Of a stretch of 56,042 bases of DNA, positions 25,921 to 34,502 are shown piece after piece. Every line of letters begins with the position of its first letter. Position 1 is the first letter of the stretch. The translations under genes and the position numbers were made by a program. Under the pieces are notes generated by a model. That model had not been told where the DNA came from, ran no database searches, and saw only the letters and a list, made by a program, of their open reading frames with translations. The DNA is from Arthrobacter sp. SDTb3-6. GTDB taxonomy: Bacteria > Actinomycetota > Actinomycetes > Actinomycetales > Micrococcaceae. Location of the stretch: contig NZ_JAAMFN010000031.1 in the NCBI RefSeq assembly GCF_013376095.1, positions 1-56,042 of the forward strand, in the 5' to 3' direction.

Positions 25921-27160
25921 CGGCTCCTATGGCTGATTTCATGGCGGGGGCTTTGATGACGGCGCCGCCGATCACAACTGTTTGCGTTGAATTGCGTCCG
26001 AGCCGGTAGGCAAGGTGTTTGTGTGACGGAACGTCGAGAACCTGCAGGTCCGCGGCCAGGCCGGGGACCAGCGAACCGGTCTCGGCTTGCAGGTCCAGGG
26101 CGCAGGCCCCTCCATATGTGGCGGCGCGCACGGCCTGGGCGATGCTCATGCCTCCGGTGCGGCAGCCCATGGCGATGGCCAGCTGCATGCTCGTGGTCCA
26201 GGCGCCGGGGCAGACGTCGGTGGCCAGTGCGACGTCCATGCCTGCCTTGTAGAGTCTGTGCGGGTCCAGCGGTGCGGGGTGGTTGACGGCGAATTCCAGG
26301 CACGGCATGTACACGCCCGTGACTCCTGCTGCTGCCAGTTCCCGCAGCTCCGCATCGGTGGTGAAGTTCAGGTGGTCGGCGCTGACGGCGCCCAAGTCGG
26401 CGGCGAGCGAGGCTGCGCCGGTGTGGCTGTAGGCGTCGAGGTGGATCTTGGCCCGCACCCCCTGCCTTGCACCCTCCTCAAGAATGCTCCGTGATTGAGC
26501 CAGGCTGAAGTATCCGTCGTCGCAATAGACGTCGTTGAACACGGCACCTTGGCGTGCGACGCCGGGAAGCTGGTTGAGGATGTCCGCTGTCCAGTCCTTC
26601 GGGTCCCGGCCCGGGGCAGTTGCGTGCGCGCCCAGGTAGGTGGAGATGATGCGGGCCGGCAGCAGCTCTGCCAGCCGGGCGTTGACCTCCAGCAGCCTGG
26701 CCTCCGCTGCGGAGTCAAGGCCGTAGCCGGTCTTGCTTTCCAAAGTGGTGGTTCCCGCATCGATCATTTCGTGAATGCGTGCGGCGGCGTCGTCCACCAG
26801 CTGGTCCACGGTCTTTGAGCGGGTGTCAGCCATGGTGCCGACGATGCCCACCGAGGCGTCCGCCGGGGGCTGCTGCCCGGCGGCATTGGCTACGTATTCG
26901 CTGGCGCGGTCCCCGCCGAAGACAACATGCGTATGGCAGTCGACGAAGCCGGGCATGACCACCATGCCGGTGGCGTCCAGGGTTTGGCGGCCGATGTAAC
27001 CGGTGACGTCCCCGACGGCGACGATCCGTCCGGCGTCGACTGCCACCCCACCGCCGGGGATGCGGCCGATCAGATCGGCCGCATCCCCGGCGCAGGTGAG
27101 CAGCTCAGCGGCGCCGGTGACGAGAAGGTCAACGGTTGGCGTTCCACTAAGGGGCGTCAT
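25910..27160 (-). CDS. hutI: imidazolonepropionase
   Basis: This 416-residue cytoplasmic metal hydrolase opens the imidazolone ring to give formimidoylglutamate. PGFVDCHTHVVFGGDR (metal His pair and substrate Arg), TTLESKTGYGLD, AKIHLDAYSHTG, GAVSADHLN and VALATDVCPGAW (Asp) are HutI signatures. The ATG at 27160 follows the hutU stop by one base, and the gene overlaps hutF, so translation is coupled. Confidence 0.95.
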   Translation of the reverse strand: MTPLSGTPTVDLLVTGAAELLTCAGDAADLIGRIPGGGVAVDAGRIVAVGDVTGYIGRQTLDATGMVVMPGFVDCHTHVVFGGDRASEYVANAAGQQPPADASVGIVGTMADTRSKTVDQLVDDAAARIHEMIDAGTTTLESKTGYGLDSAAEARLLEVNARLAELLPARIISTYLGAHATAPGRDPKDWTADILNQLPGVARQGAVFNDVYCDDGYFSLAQSRSILEEGARQGVRAKIHLDAYSHTGAASLAADLGAVSADHLNFTTDAELRELAAAGVTGVYMPCLEFAVNHPAPLDPHRLYKAGMDVALATDVCPGAWTTSMQLAIAMGCRTGGMSIAQAVRAATYGGACALDLQAETGSLVPGLAADLQVLDVPSHKHLAYRLGRNSTQTVVIGGAVIKAPAMKSAIGAGVE

Positions 27161-27161
27161 C

Positions 27162-28946
27162 TCAGGCCGACTCCGGACCGAATGTTGCAGTGGGCGTCCA
27201 CCACAGCGGGACGGTGACGCCCTCGCCCGGTCCTACCGTATTGGCCACCTGCTTGGCCCGGGCGTAGCCGGACTGTGCATGGCGGACGACGCCGATGCCG
27301 CTGTCCACCGTGAGGCACGCCTTGAGCCGGTACGCGGCCGTATCCGTGCCGTCGGCGATCATGGTGACGCCCGTGTGCACTGAATCGCCCATGGCGTAAT
27401 TGGCCTGGATGGCGATCAGGTCGCACATTCCGGAGGCGTTGAGCAGCCCGTTCAGGTACGGCCAGTCGGAGATCAGGTCTGAGCCGTCGGGCATGTTCTC
27501 CGACTCAAAGGTGGGGTTGATGATGGAGCCGGAATCCAGGTTGTCGCGGGAGAACGCCACTGTGCCCTTGACTTCGCCACGCTTGATCAGCTCGTTCACG
27601 GCCAGGCCGAACTTTTTGCGCTGGCCGAAACCGAGGTAGCAGATGCGGGCTGGCAGGCCCTCGACGGGGATGTGTTGGCGGGCCAGGGTGATCCAGCGGG
27701 TGACGATCTCGTCGTCGGCAAAAAGTTCCAGGGCCAGGTCGTCGAGGCGGGCCAGGTCCTTTGGGTCGCCGGACGTGCAGGTCCAGCGGAATGGGCCGCG
27801 GCCCTCCAGGAACAGCGGTCGGAGGTATGCGGAAACGAAGCCAGGGATCTTCATGGCGTCCTCGAAACCGGCCTTTTGGCATTCGCGGCGAATCTGGTTG
27901 CCATATTCAAAAGTGGGGACGCCGTTGTCGAAGAACCGATTCATGGCAGATAACTGGCGGACCATGGCCTGTTGGGATTCGGCGAAGTACGCGTCCCGGT
28001 CCTTCCTGCGGAATTCCTCGGCTTCGTAGACTGTGTGGCCCACGGGCACATAGGCGAGAGGGTCGTGGGCCGGAGTCATCTCGGTGACCACATCCGGCCG
28101 GAAGTTGTTCTCCAGGGCGTACTCGAACAATTCGGTGGCATTGGCCACGACTGCAATGCCCAACGGCTTCTTGGCCGCGGCCGCCTCCTGCGCCAGCGCA
28201 ATGGCGTGCGGGATCGAATCCGCCAGCACGTCCGCGTAACCCACACGCAGCCGGTTTTTGATGATGCGTTCGTCCACGTCGGCGCAGATGGCCACGCCGC
28301 CCAGCATGGTCATGGCACGGGGCTGGTTTCCGCCCATGCCGCCCATTCCGGCGCAGAGCAGGATCTTGCCCTCCCAACTGCCGTCGAGGTGGATGTCGGC
28401 GACAGAGCGCAGGGTCTCGAAGGTGCCCTGGATGACGCCCTGTGTGCCGATGTACTCCCACGGTGATGCGGTGTACTGGGCGAAGATGGTCAGGTTCTTG
28501 TCCTGAAGATCGTAGAAGGTCTTCCAGTCCGGGCGGACAAAGTTGGTGGTGGCCATGACCACCCGGGGGGCCAGCTCGTGGGTGTCAAACACGGCAACGG
28601 GCATGCCGGATTGCACCACCAGTGTCTGGTCGTCCTCCAGGTTCTTCAAGGACTCCACGATGGCGTAGTAGGACTCCCAATTGCGGGCGGCCTTGCCGAT
28701 CCCGCCGTAAACCACCAGGTTTTCCACGTGCTCGGAGAGTTCCATGTTGTTCTCGAGTTGGCGCAGGATGGTTTCCTGCTTCCAGCCTTTGCACCGCAGG
28801 GTGTCCCCGCGCTGGGCCTTGACCTGGTACAGGATTTCTGGTTTTTCCGCGGGCAGTTCGCCGAACTCAACCCCTGTGGCGTTGCCGCCCGAGTGCACAG
28901 TGGTGATGGTTGCCGCAGCTTCTGTGGTTTCGGTGCTTTGGGACAT
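27162..28946 (-). CDS. hutU: urocanate hydratase
   Basis: This 594-residue enzyme uses tightly bound NAD+ to hydrate urocanate to imidazolonepropionate. ARNWESYYAIV, GTQGVIQGTFET, the glycine-rich LCAGMGGMGGNQP and a conserved stretch ending YLGFGQRKKFG are characteristic, and the length exceeds the common ~555 residues because of a hydrophilic N-terminal extension of about 30 residues. The ATG at 28946 has AAGGAG upstream. It lies 30 bp after hutH. Confidence 0.96.
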   Translation of the reverse strand: MSQSTETTEAAATITTVHSGGNATGVEFGELPAEKPEILYQVKAQRGDTLRCKGWKQETILRQLENNMELSEHVENLVVYGGIGKAARNWESYYAIVESLKNLEDDQTLVVQSGMPVAVFDTHELAPRVVMATTNFVRPDWKTFYDLQDKNLTIFAQYTASPWEYIGTQGVIQGTFETLRSVADIHLDGSWEGKILLCAGMGGMGGNQPRAMTMLGGVAICADVDERIIKNRLRVGYADVLADSIPHAIALAQEAAAAKKPLGIAVVANATELFEYALENNFRPDVVTEMTPAHDPLAYVPVGHTVYEAEEFRRKDRDAYFAESQQAMVRQLSAMNRFFDNGVPTFEYGNQIRRECQKAGFEDAMKIPGFVSAYLRPLFLEGRGPFRWTCTSGDPKDLARLDDLALELFADDEIVTRWITLARQHIPVEGLPARICYLGFGQRKKFGLAVNELIKRGEVKGTVAFSRDNLDSGSIINPTFESENMPDGSDLISDWPYLNGLLNASGMCDLIAIQANYAMGDSVHTGVTMIADGTDTAAYRLKACLTVDSGIGVVRHAQSGYARAKQVANTVGPGEGVTVPLWWTPTATFGPESA

Positions 28947-28976
28947 GGATGGCTCCTTGAAGGTATCGAGGGAGGG

Positions 28977-30617
28977 CTAGTTCGAAATGACGTTGACAGC
29001 CGCGACGACCGCGCCACTGTGGACAAGGTCGACGGCGGCGCGCACACGGGGGTAGAGGACGGTGTCCTGGGTAATGTGGTTGATGGTGCGGCCGTCAGCC
29101 GACTTGTGGCTGCGCACCAGCTCGAGGACCGCCCGGCTGGCGGGGGAGAGGGCAGACTGGTCCTTGCCCGAAGCCTGGAGCCGCAGCTCCAGGGCCTGGG
29201 CGGCCATGAGGAGCTCGATGCCGATGACGTTCTCAATGTTCGCCACTATGGTCCTGGCGTGCCGGCCGGCATTGTTGGCCATTGAGACGTGGTCTTCCTG
29301 GTTTGCACAGGTCGGGATCGAATCCACACTGTCCGGGTGGGCCAGCGTCTTGCAGTCGGAAACCAGTGCGGCGGCAAGATATTGCGGGAGCATGTAGCCG
29401 CAGTCCAGGCCGACCTTCTCGCTCGCGATAAGCATGTCCGGCAGGCCGCGGTTGAGCGTGCCGTCGTCGAGCCTGAAAAGCCGGCGCTCGGCGATGCTGC
29501 CGATCTCGGTGACGGCAATTGAGAGGAAGTCGGAGGCGAAGCCCACGTACTCGGCATGGAAGTTGCCGCCTGAGACGGCCTTCAGGGCACGCGAGTCCGG
29601 CAGGTCCGGGAAGATGAGCGGGTTGTCTGTGGCCGCATTGATTTCGGTCTCGACGATTCCGCGGACAAACTTCAGCGTGTCCTTGACGGGGCCGAGCACC
29701 TGCGGGGTGCACCGCAGCGAATAGGCGTCCTGCGGGGGTTGGCGGACGGGGTCGGTGTCCTCGCTGCCGTCAATGAATTCGCTGCCGGCCAGCAGCCCGC
29801 GGATGCGCGCCGCCACCTCGATCTGGCCGGCATGGCCGCGGGCCTCATGGATTTGCGGGATGAACGCGTCGCCAAAACCCATTAGCGCCTCAATGGACAT
29901 GGCCGCCGTAATCTGGGCCGTTTCAAGCAGGTTTTCCGCATCGGCCAATGCCAGCGCGGCCTGGGCTGCGGAGAAGGAAGTGCCGTTGGCCAGGGCCAGG
30001 CCTTCCTTTGGGCCAAGGACGATGCGCTCGATTCCGGCAGCCTCCATGGCGGTGATGCCGTCCACGAGCTTGCCGTCAACATAGGCCTCGCCGCTGTCAA
30101 GGGGCTCGTCGTGGCCGGCCGGGCGGGTCATGACGATCGCCAAGTGGGCCAGCGGGATCAAGTCTCCGCTGGCGCCGAGGGAGCCGAACTCGGGGACCGC
30201 AGGGAAGACACGCTTGTCAAGCATTTGCAGCAGGGTTTCCGGGACCACGCTGCGCACGGCCGAGTGGCCGCGCGTCAGACTGGCGGCACGCACCAGCATG
30301 GAGCCGCGGACCACTTCCTCGTCCAAGTGCTTGCCCACGCCGCTGGCGTTGGAGATGATGAGCCGGCGGGAGAGTTCAGAGGCATCCTCCACCGAATCGA
30401 ACGCCTGGCGCCCGGCCAGTGAGCCGAACCCGGTGTTGATACTGTAAATCGCGGCGACGTCCTTGCCGTCCCGCATGTCGTCCATGATGGCAGCGACCCA
30501 TTGTTCGCTGGCTTCCATTGCCTCGATTGCCTCCGCGGCGATGCCCACGGATTCCCCGTGGCGCACCACCGCGAGAAAGTCCTCAATCGTCAAGCGTGCT
30601 TTTCCAATTTCAATCAC
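28977..30617 (-). CDS. hutH: histidine ammonia-lyase
   Basis: First gene of the hut operon, 546 residues. Ala149-Ser150-Gly151 in GSLGASGDLIPLAH forms the MIO electrophile. YSINTGFGSLAG (catalytic Tyr loop) and QDAYSLRCTPQVLGP are also conserved. It removes ammonia from histidine to give urocanate. The start is a GTG at 30617 with AGGAGG eight to nine bases upstream. The C-terminal part after about residue 480 is slightly longer than in the Pseudomonas enzyme. Upstream lies a TAACG/CGTTA inverted repeat. Confidence 0.95.
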   Translation of the reverse strand: MIEIGKARLTIEDFLAVVRHGESVGIAAEAIEAMEASEQWVAAIMDDMRDGKDVAAIYSINTGFGSLAGRQAFDSVEDASELSRRLIISNASGVGKHLDEEVVRGSMLVRAASLTRGHSAVRSVVPETLLQMLDKRVFPAVPEFGSLGASGDLIPLAHLAIVMTRPAGHDEPLDSGEAYVDGKLVDGITAMEAAGIERIVLGPKEGLALANGTSFSAAQAALALADAENLLETAQITAAMSIEALMGFGDAFIPQIHEARGHAGQIEVAARIRGLLAGSEFIDGSEDTDPVRQPPQDAYSLRCTPQVLGPVKDTLKFVRGIVETEINAATDNPLIFPDLPDSRALKAVSGGNFHAEYVGFASDFLSIAVTEIGSIAERRLFRLDDGTLNRGLPDMLIASEKVGLDCGYMLPQYLAAALVSDCKTLAHPDSVDSIPTCANQEDHVSMANNAGRHARTIVANIENVIGIELLMAAQALELRLQASGKDQSALSPASRAVLELVRSHKSADGRTINHITQDTVLYPRVRAAVDLVHSGAVVAAVNVISN

Positions 30618-30643
30618 CGTTGCGGCCTCCTAGTTGGTGCATG

Positions 30644-30660
30644 TAACGCTAGTCACGTTA
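30644..30660. promoter_or_regulatory. inverted repeat upstream of hutH
   Basis: TAACG (30644-30648) and CGTTA (30656-30660) are separated by 7 bases, about 30 bp upstream of the hutH start. It is a candidate repressor site for the hut operon. Confidence 0.35.
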
Positions 30661-30733
30661 TTGGGCACTGCAACATCCAGTTATTACTGACTGATAATTA
30701 ATGGGAGGCCATGTTCAACCGACGCAAAAGAGT

Positions 30734-30749
30734 GTGACAAAAATCCACG
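30734..30749. promoter_or_regulatory. motif GTGACA..AATCCACG, copy 1
   Basis: GTGACAAAAATCCACG lies just upstream of the decayed ThDP-enzyme fragment and recurs, one base shorter, upstream of the MFS gene at 32905. This suggests a shared regulator, most simply the ROK protein encoded between them. Confidence 0.4.
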
Positions 30750-30789
30750 TCTGATGGCTCAATACAGCTGGCTGCATTCGCATTGGCTG

Positions 30790-31125
30790 ATAATGCCAAT
30801 TGCGGCGCTGCCGTCGGACCCCAGGAACGCCAGACTGCCGATCTGGACACCCTGCAGGACACCTTGGGAGCGCAGGCCAAGTCCCTGTCGCCCGGGGTAT
30901 TGCGGCCGAACACCATCATGGGAGGGGACTCTTCCCAGATCACATACCTGGACGCGGTGTCCTTCAGAGCACAGGAATCCCTATATTCATTCATGTATAC
31001 CCCTGCCTACGCCGCGCAAGGTTGCGGTCTCCCGGGGTGGAACGGGGCCAAGATTGCTTCCCCGGACCGGCGAGCGCTTTGTATCCTGGGCGACGGCGCG
31101 TTCATGTTCGCCGTAGAGGTGTCGA
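30790..31125 (+). pseudogene. ThDP-dependent decarboxylase C-terminal fragment
   Basis: The fragment resembles the C-terminal third of acetolactate synthase/benzoylformate decarboxylase proteins: TIMGGDSSQITYLDAVSF, YTPAYAAQGCGLPGWNGAK, and ALCILGDGAFMFAVEV holding the GDG of the ThDP/Mg motif. The N-terminal and middle domains are absent, and it ends soon after the GDG motif without the Asn that completes the site. It cannot be active. Confidence 0.65.
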
Positions 31126-31566
31126 AGTTTGGGAAACCGACGACGGACGCTTCGCGTTCTGAGGCCTGACGCTGACTCGGTACCGGATTCCACGTGGCGG
31201 TTGCGTGGGCGAAGTGCCCACCGTCGTGCACTGCCCACCCGGCGGTGCCTCCGTCCTGCATTTCATGGTCAAAGTCCAGCAACACCGCATGCCGGCCATC
31301 AACAACTACGTCGCAGGGGACTCGCAGCTAGAGATCGATGAAACGGACTTTGGCATGACGGATTCCCTGGTAAAGAGTTCCCAACTTCAGGACGTCTGGG
31401 GCACCCATCTGCAAGACGGGACCCATGACTGCCGGACGCACGCAAGGACGGGCTCGATTTCGTCTTGGCCCTGCGCGAAGGCTGACTACTGACGACGGAA
31501 GGCTGCATCCGCCAGTAACCACCCCGTGAGTTGTTTGACGTGGATTCCGCGCCTAAGGTCTGTCTT
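31126..31566. other. decayed sequence, unassigned
   Basis: One frame (31205-31492) is open for about 95 codons, but I recognise no family, and it lacks a convincing ribosome binding site. The stretch is probably further remnant DNA plus the ROK gene promoter. TGACGTGGATTCCGCG at 31535-31550 resembles the CCACG half of the motif seen at 30734 and 32905. Confidence 0.4.
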
Positions 31567-32871
31567 GTGACTTCAGTTTCCATTCCAGCCCTGCGCAAGG
31601 GCGGATCCGTGGCCGATTTGCGTGAAAGCAATTTGTCCCTGGTCCTCCAGGCCCTGTCGTCCGGTGGCGCATTGTCGCGGGCGGAAATAGCCAAGCAATG
31701 TGGACTTGGCGTAACGGCATTGACATCACTCGTCAATGAGTTGCTGTTGCGAAGGCTGGTCGTTGAATCAACCGAGCTGGTACGGCCGACGATCGGCCGC
31801 CCAACAAGCTTGCTGGAAATGGACACGGGCCACTGGGCTGTGCTGGGCATCCTATGTGACCGCCGGACGCTGGCCGTGGCGACCGGCGGGCTCGACGGTG
31901 CCGTCACCGACATTGCCCGATTCCCTGTGGCGCGAGACGGTGAGGGGGGCTTTGAAACCTACCGCCCATTTCTGGCCCAAGCCCTCACCGCAGCACTGCT
32001 CCGATGCCGCGCAAACGGCAGGGTTCTTGCCGCCGTGGAAGTGGCCGTTCCCGGCGCCGTCAACCGTGAGTCCGGTGACGTTGTCCGCTCCGTCCTAAAC
32101 GGCTGGTCCCGCGTCGCGTTGCGCGATGAAATCCAGGGAATTCTTGCGACCGTCCCTCGTGACGTGGCAGCGCATGGCCCGGGCACCGGCCACGTATTGG
32201 TCGGGGTGGATCGGGAAACGAACTATTCGATGCTGACGCACGTTTATCGTGGCGCAACTGCGCGCAATTTGGCTTATATCGGTGGCCGCAACGCGTTGAG
32301 CGGGGGACTTTACAGCCGTTCCTCCATCGAGCATGGCGCATCCGGACTTGCCGGGGAATTCGGCCACCTAGTCGTTGATCCGGAAGGTGCGCGATGCTGG
32401 TGTGGCCGGCAGGGCTGCGTCGAAACCCGTCTCGGCTTGGCCCACCTCTACAGCGTGTGCACGGGACTGCCGGAAGCGGAATCTTTCCATCTGCTGGCAG
32501 ACAGCCACAAAACTATGCTCAACGACATCCTGGCGGGGGTGGCGGGAGGCAACCCGCGGCATCTTCAAACGTTGGCCGACGCGGGCCGATGGCTTGGCAT
32601 CGCCATTGACACGATCGCCGCTGTTGTCAATCCCGATGAAATAGTTGTTGACGGCTACTTGGCCCGGTTGCGGCCCTATTTGGAACCCGGCACGCGCAGC
32701 CAACTTGAGACGTTGGGGCCGCTCCCGTCGTTGTCGAAACTGCGAATTACCTACGGGGTTGGAGCGGAGGACGGCTCCCTGCAGGGCGCCGTGCTCGCAG
32801 CGCGGGACACGGTGATCCGGCGCCCCGCAGTCGCTTCGGCAATTGAGCGGCGGCCCGGCCAGGATCGGTGA
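31567..32871 (+). CDS. ROK-family transcriptional regulator
   Basis: This protein of about 434 residues has an N-terminal helix-turn-helix (ALSRAEIAKQCGLGVTALTS) and a ROK sugar-kinase-like domain. The zinc motif CWCGRQGCVET is intact, and HGASGLAGEFGHLVVDP is the usual ROK signature. The glycine-rich ATP site is poorly kept, so it is a regulator, not a kinase. The start is uncertain: GTG 31567 has AAGG upstream, TTG 31531 is in frame but weaker. It precedes an MFS transporter and an amidohydrolase on the same strand and probably controls them. Confidence 0.85.
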   Translation: MTSVSIPALRKGGSVADLRESNLSLVLQALSSGGALSRAEIAKQCGLGVTALTSLVNELLLRRLVVESTELVRPTIGRPTSLLEMDTGHWAVLGILCDRRTLAVATGGLDGAVTDIARFPVARDGEGGFETYRPFLAQALTAALLRCRANGRVLAAVEVAVPGAVNRESGDVVRSVLNGWSRVALRDEIQGILATVPRDVAAHGPGTGHVLVGVDRETNYSMLTHVYRGATARNLAYIGGRNALSGGLYSRSSIEHGASGLAGEFGHLVVDPEGARCWCGRQGCVETRLGLAHLYSVCTGLPEAESFHLLADSHKTMLNDILAGVAGGNPRHLQTLADAGRWLGIAIDTIAAVVNPDEIVVDGYLARLRPYLEPGTRSQLETLGPLPSLSKLRITYGVGAEDGSLQGAVLAARDTVIRRPAVASAIERRPGQDR

Positions 32872-32904
32872 ATCGTGAATTCAAACATTTGTCGGCAAAA
32901 TCGC

Positions 32905-32926
32905 GTGACATAATCCACGGCGTGGA
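32905..32926. promoter_or_regulatory. ROK-regulator candidate site: motif copy 2 and palindrome
   Basis: GTGACATAATCCACG (32905-32919) overlaps the perfect palindrome TCCACGGCGTGGA (32914-32926). It lies about 100 bp upstream of the MFS start in the only sizeable gap of the ROK/MFS/amidohydrolase unit. Confidence 0.5.
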
Positions 32927-33023
32927 ATAAAGTATGTGAGGTGGCCCACGCGGCTTATCCAGGGTCAGCTCTCATCTTTGTCAGCCGTTTCAAGACGAGA
33001 CGGACAGCCGGAAGGATCAATGT

Positions 33024-34493
33024 ATGGAAACCAAATCAAAGGGGACGCGGACGGGCGTGCCGGGACGCGGCGCCCTTCGCCTTATCGACACGCCGGTGGC
33101 GCAGCAGTGGAGCAGCCGCCAGCTCCGGTCGCGACGGGCGGTGCTTTTGGCCATGATTTGTATCGCGCTCGTGGGGGGCATGCAGGGCGTGGACCCGGCA
33201 CTGCAGGCTGTCGCCATGCCCGCCGTGGCCAAAACGATGCACCTCAGTACGTCGGCGACAGGGTTCCTCAAGAGCCTGGGCACGATCGTCCTGGCGGCCA
33301 GCCTGCTCGGTGCCGGCATCATTGGTGACAGGCATGGCCGGAAGAGGCTGTTGGTGCTCGGCATCTTTTTGATGGCCGTGGCAGCGTTGATGAGCGCCTT
33401 GGCAACCAATCCGATCATTTTTGGTTGCGGACGTGTGCTGATGGGAGCGGGGACGGCCATGACGTTTTCCATGTGCCTGGCAATCACCCCCACGCTTTAC
33501 GAGAAATCTAAGCTACCCAAGGCCTTTGGCCTCTTTTTTGGCGTGGGTGCGGCACTGATTGTCGCGACCACTGCGGTGTCCGGTTCCGTTCAGGGCCATT
33601 TCGGCTGGCGCGCCACCTACATGATCACTGCGGGACTATGCGTTTTGCTCTGCTTTGCCGCAGCCCTCGTGCTGCCGGAAAACCGTTCTGCAACAGTGCG
33701 TAAGTTTGATGCGTTCGGCGTGTTGCTCGCCGGCGCCGGGCTGGTCTCCCTGGTCTACTCCATTGGCCAGGCCGCAGTTCGGGGCTGGGGTGACCCGGTG
33801 GTTCTGGGCGGCATGGTGCTGGCCGCCGTCGTCCTCGCCGCGTTCGTCAGGTGGGAACGGCACTGTTCCGATCCCGGCTTTCCGGTGCAGTTATTCAAGA
33901 TTCCGGCCTTCACCGCGGCATGCCTTGCCGGTGTGTTGTTCAATTGGGCCGACGCCTCCATGCTCGGCCAGTATCCGGCAATGGCCCTTCCGGCTGGCGT
34001 CCCTGCTTCCGTTGTCTCCGTCATCGTGGCCCTCATGTACGTCGGGATGGTTTGCGGTGCCGCCCTCGTCGGAGTTGCCCAGATACGGCTGAGACTCAGC
34101 AATCGATGCATGTTCGTCTCGGGGCTGCTGCTGTGCTCTGCTGGACTGGTCACCCAGCTGTTCCTCCGCGACGCCCACGACATCATGTTGCCGGCCGCGG
34201 GACTGTTCGTCATCGGCTTTGCCGTCATGTGGATGCAAAATCCCGAAACGGCCGTCATCATGGGGTCCGCGCCCGGCGGCAACTACGGCGCTGTCGGGGC
34301 AGTCAAGCCCGCTGTGGGCCAGCTCGGCTTCGGACTGGGATTTGCCCTCGCGGCCCCAATCTCAAGCATCTTCACCGGTGGCGGACCACTTACACCGCAA
34401 GCCTATGGCCAAGGCCTGGGTGTTCAAGCGCTGTTCTTCGTCGCAGCCGCCATCGCCATTGCCGCCATGCTCAAGTCCCGCCGAACTGTATAG
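33024..34493 (+). CDS. MFS transporter (DHA2-like)
   Basis: This 489-residue membrane protein has about 14 hydrophobic segments. GAGIIGDRHGRKRLLVLGIF is motif A of the MFS, and the GGMQGVDPALQAVAMPAVAK opening and the FVRWERH linker loop resemble DHA2/EmrB-type proteins. GRVLMGAGTAMTFSMCLA fits the family region after motif A. The ATG at 33024 has GGAAGG eight bases before it. It sits 9 bases before an amidohydrolase gene. That pairing suggests either uptake of the amidohydrolase substrate or export of a toxic product; sequence does not decide. Confidence 0.85.
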   Translation: METKSKGTRTGVPGRGALRLIDTPVAQQWSSRQLRSRRAVLLAMICIALVGGMQGVDPALQAVAMPAVAKTMHLSTSATGFLKSLGTIVLAASLLGAGIIGDRHGRKRLLVLGIFLMAVAALMSALATNPIIFGCGRVLMGAGTAMTFSMCLAITPTLYEKSKLPKAFGLFFGVGAALIVATTAVSGSVQGHFGWRATYMITAGLCVLLCFAAALVLPENRSATVRKFDAFGVLLAGAGLVSLVYSIGQAAVRGWGDPVVLGGMVLAAVVLAAFVRWERHCSDPGFPVQLFKIPAFTAACLAGVLFNWADASMLGQYPAMALPAGVPASVVSVIVALMYVGMVCGAALVGVAQIRLRLSNRCMFVSGLLLCSAGLVTQLFLRDAHDIMLPAAGLFVIGFAVMWMQNPETAVIMGSAPGGNYGAVGAVKPAVGQLGFGLGFALAAPISSIFTGGGPLTPQAYGQGLGVQALFFVAAAIAIAAMLKSRRTV

Positions 34494-34502
34494 GGAACCA
34501 CC

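Noticed and set aside
30783-31169. A functional ThDP-dependent enzyme
   Set aside because: Only the C-terminal third is present, and the metal-binding motif is incomplete after the GDG.
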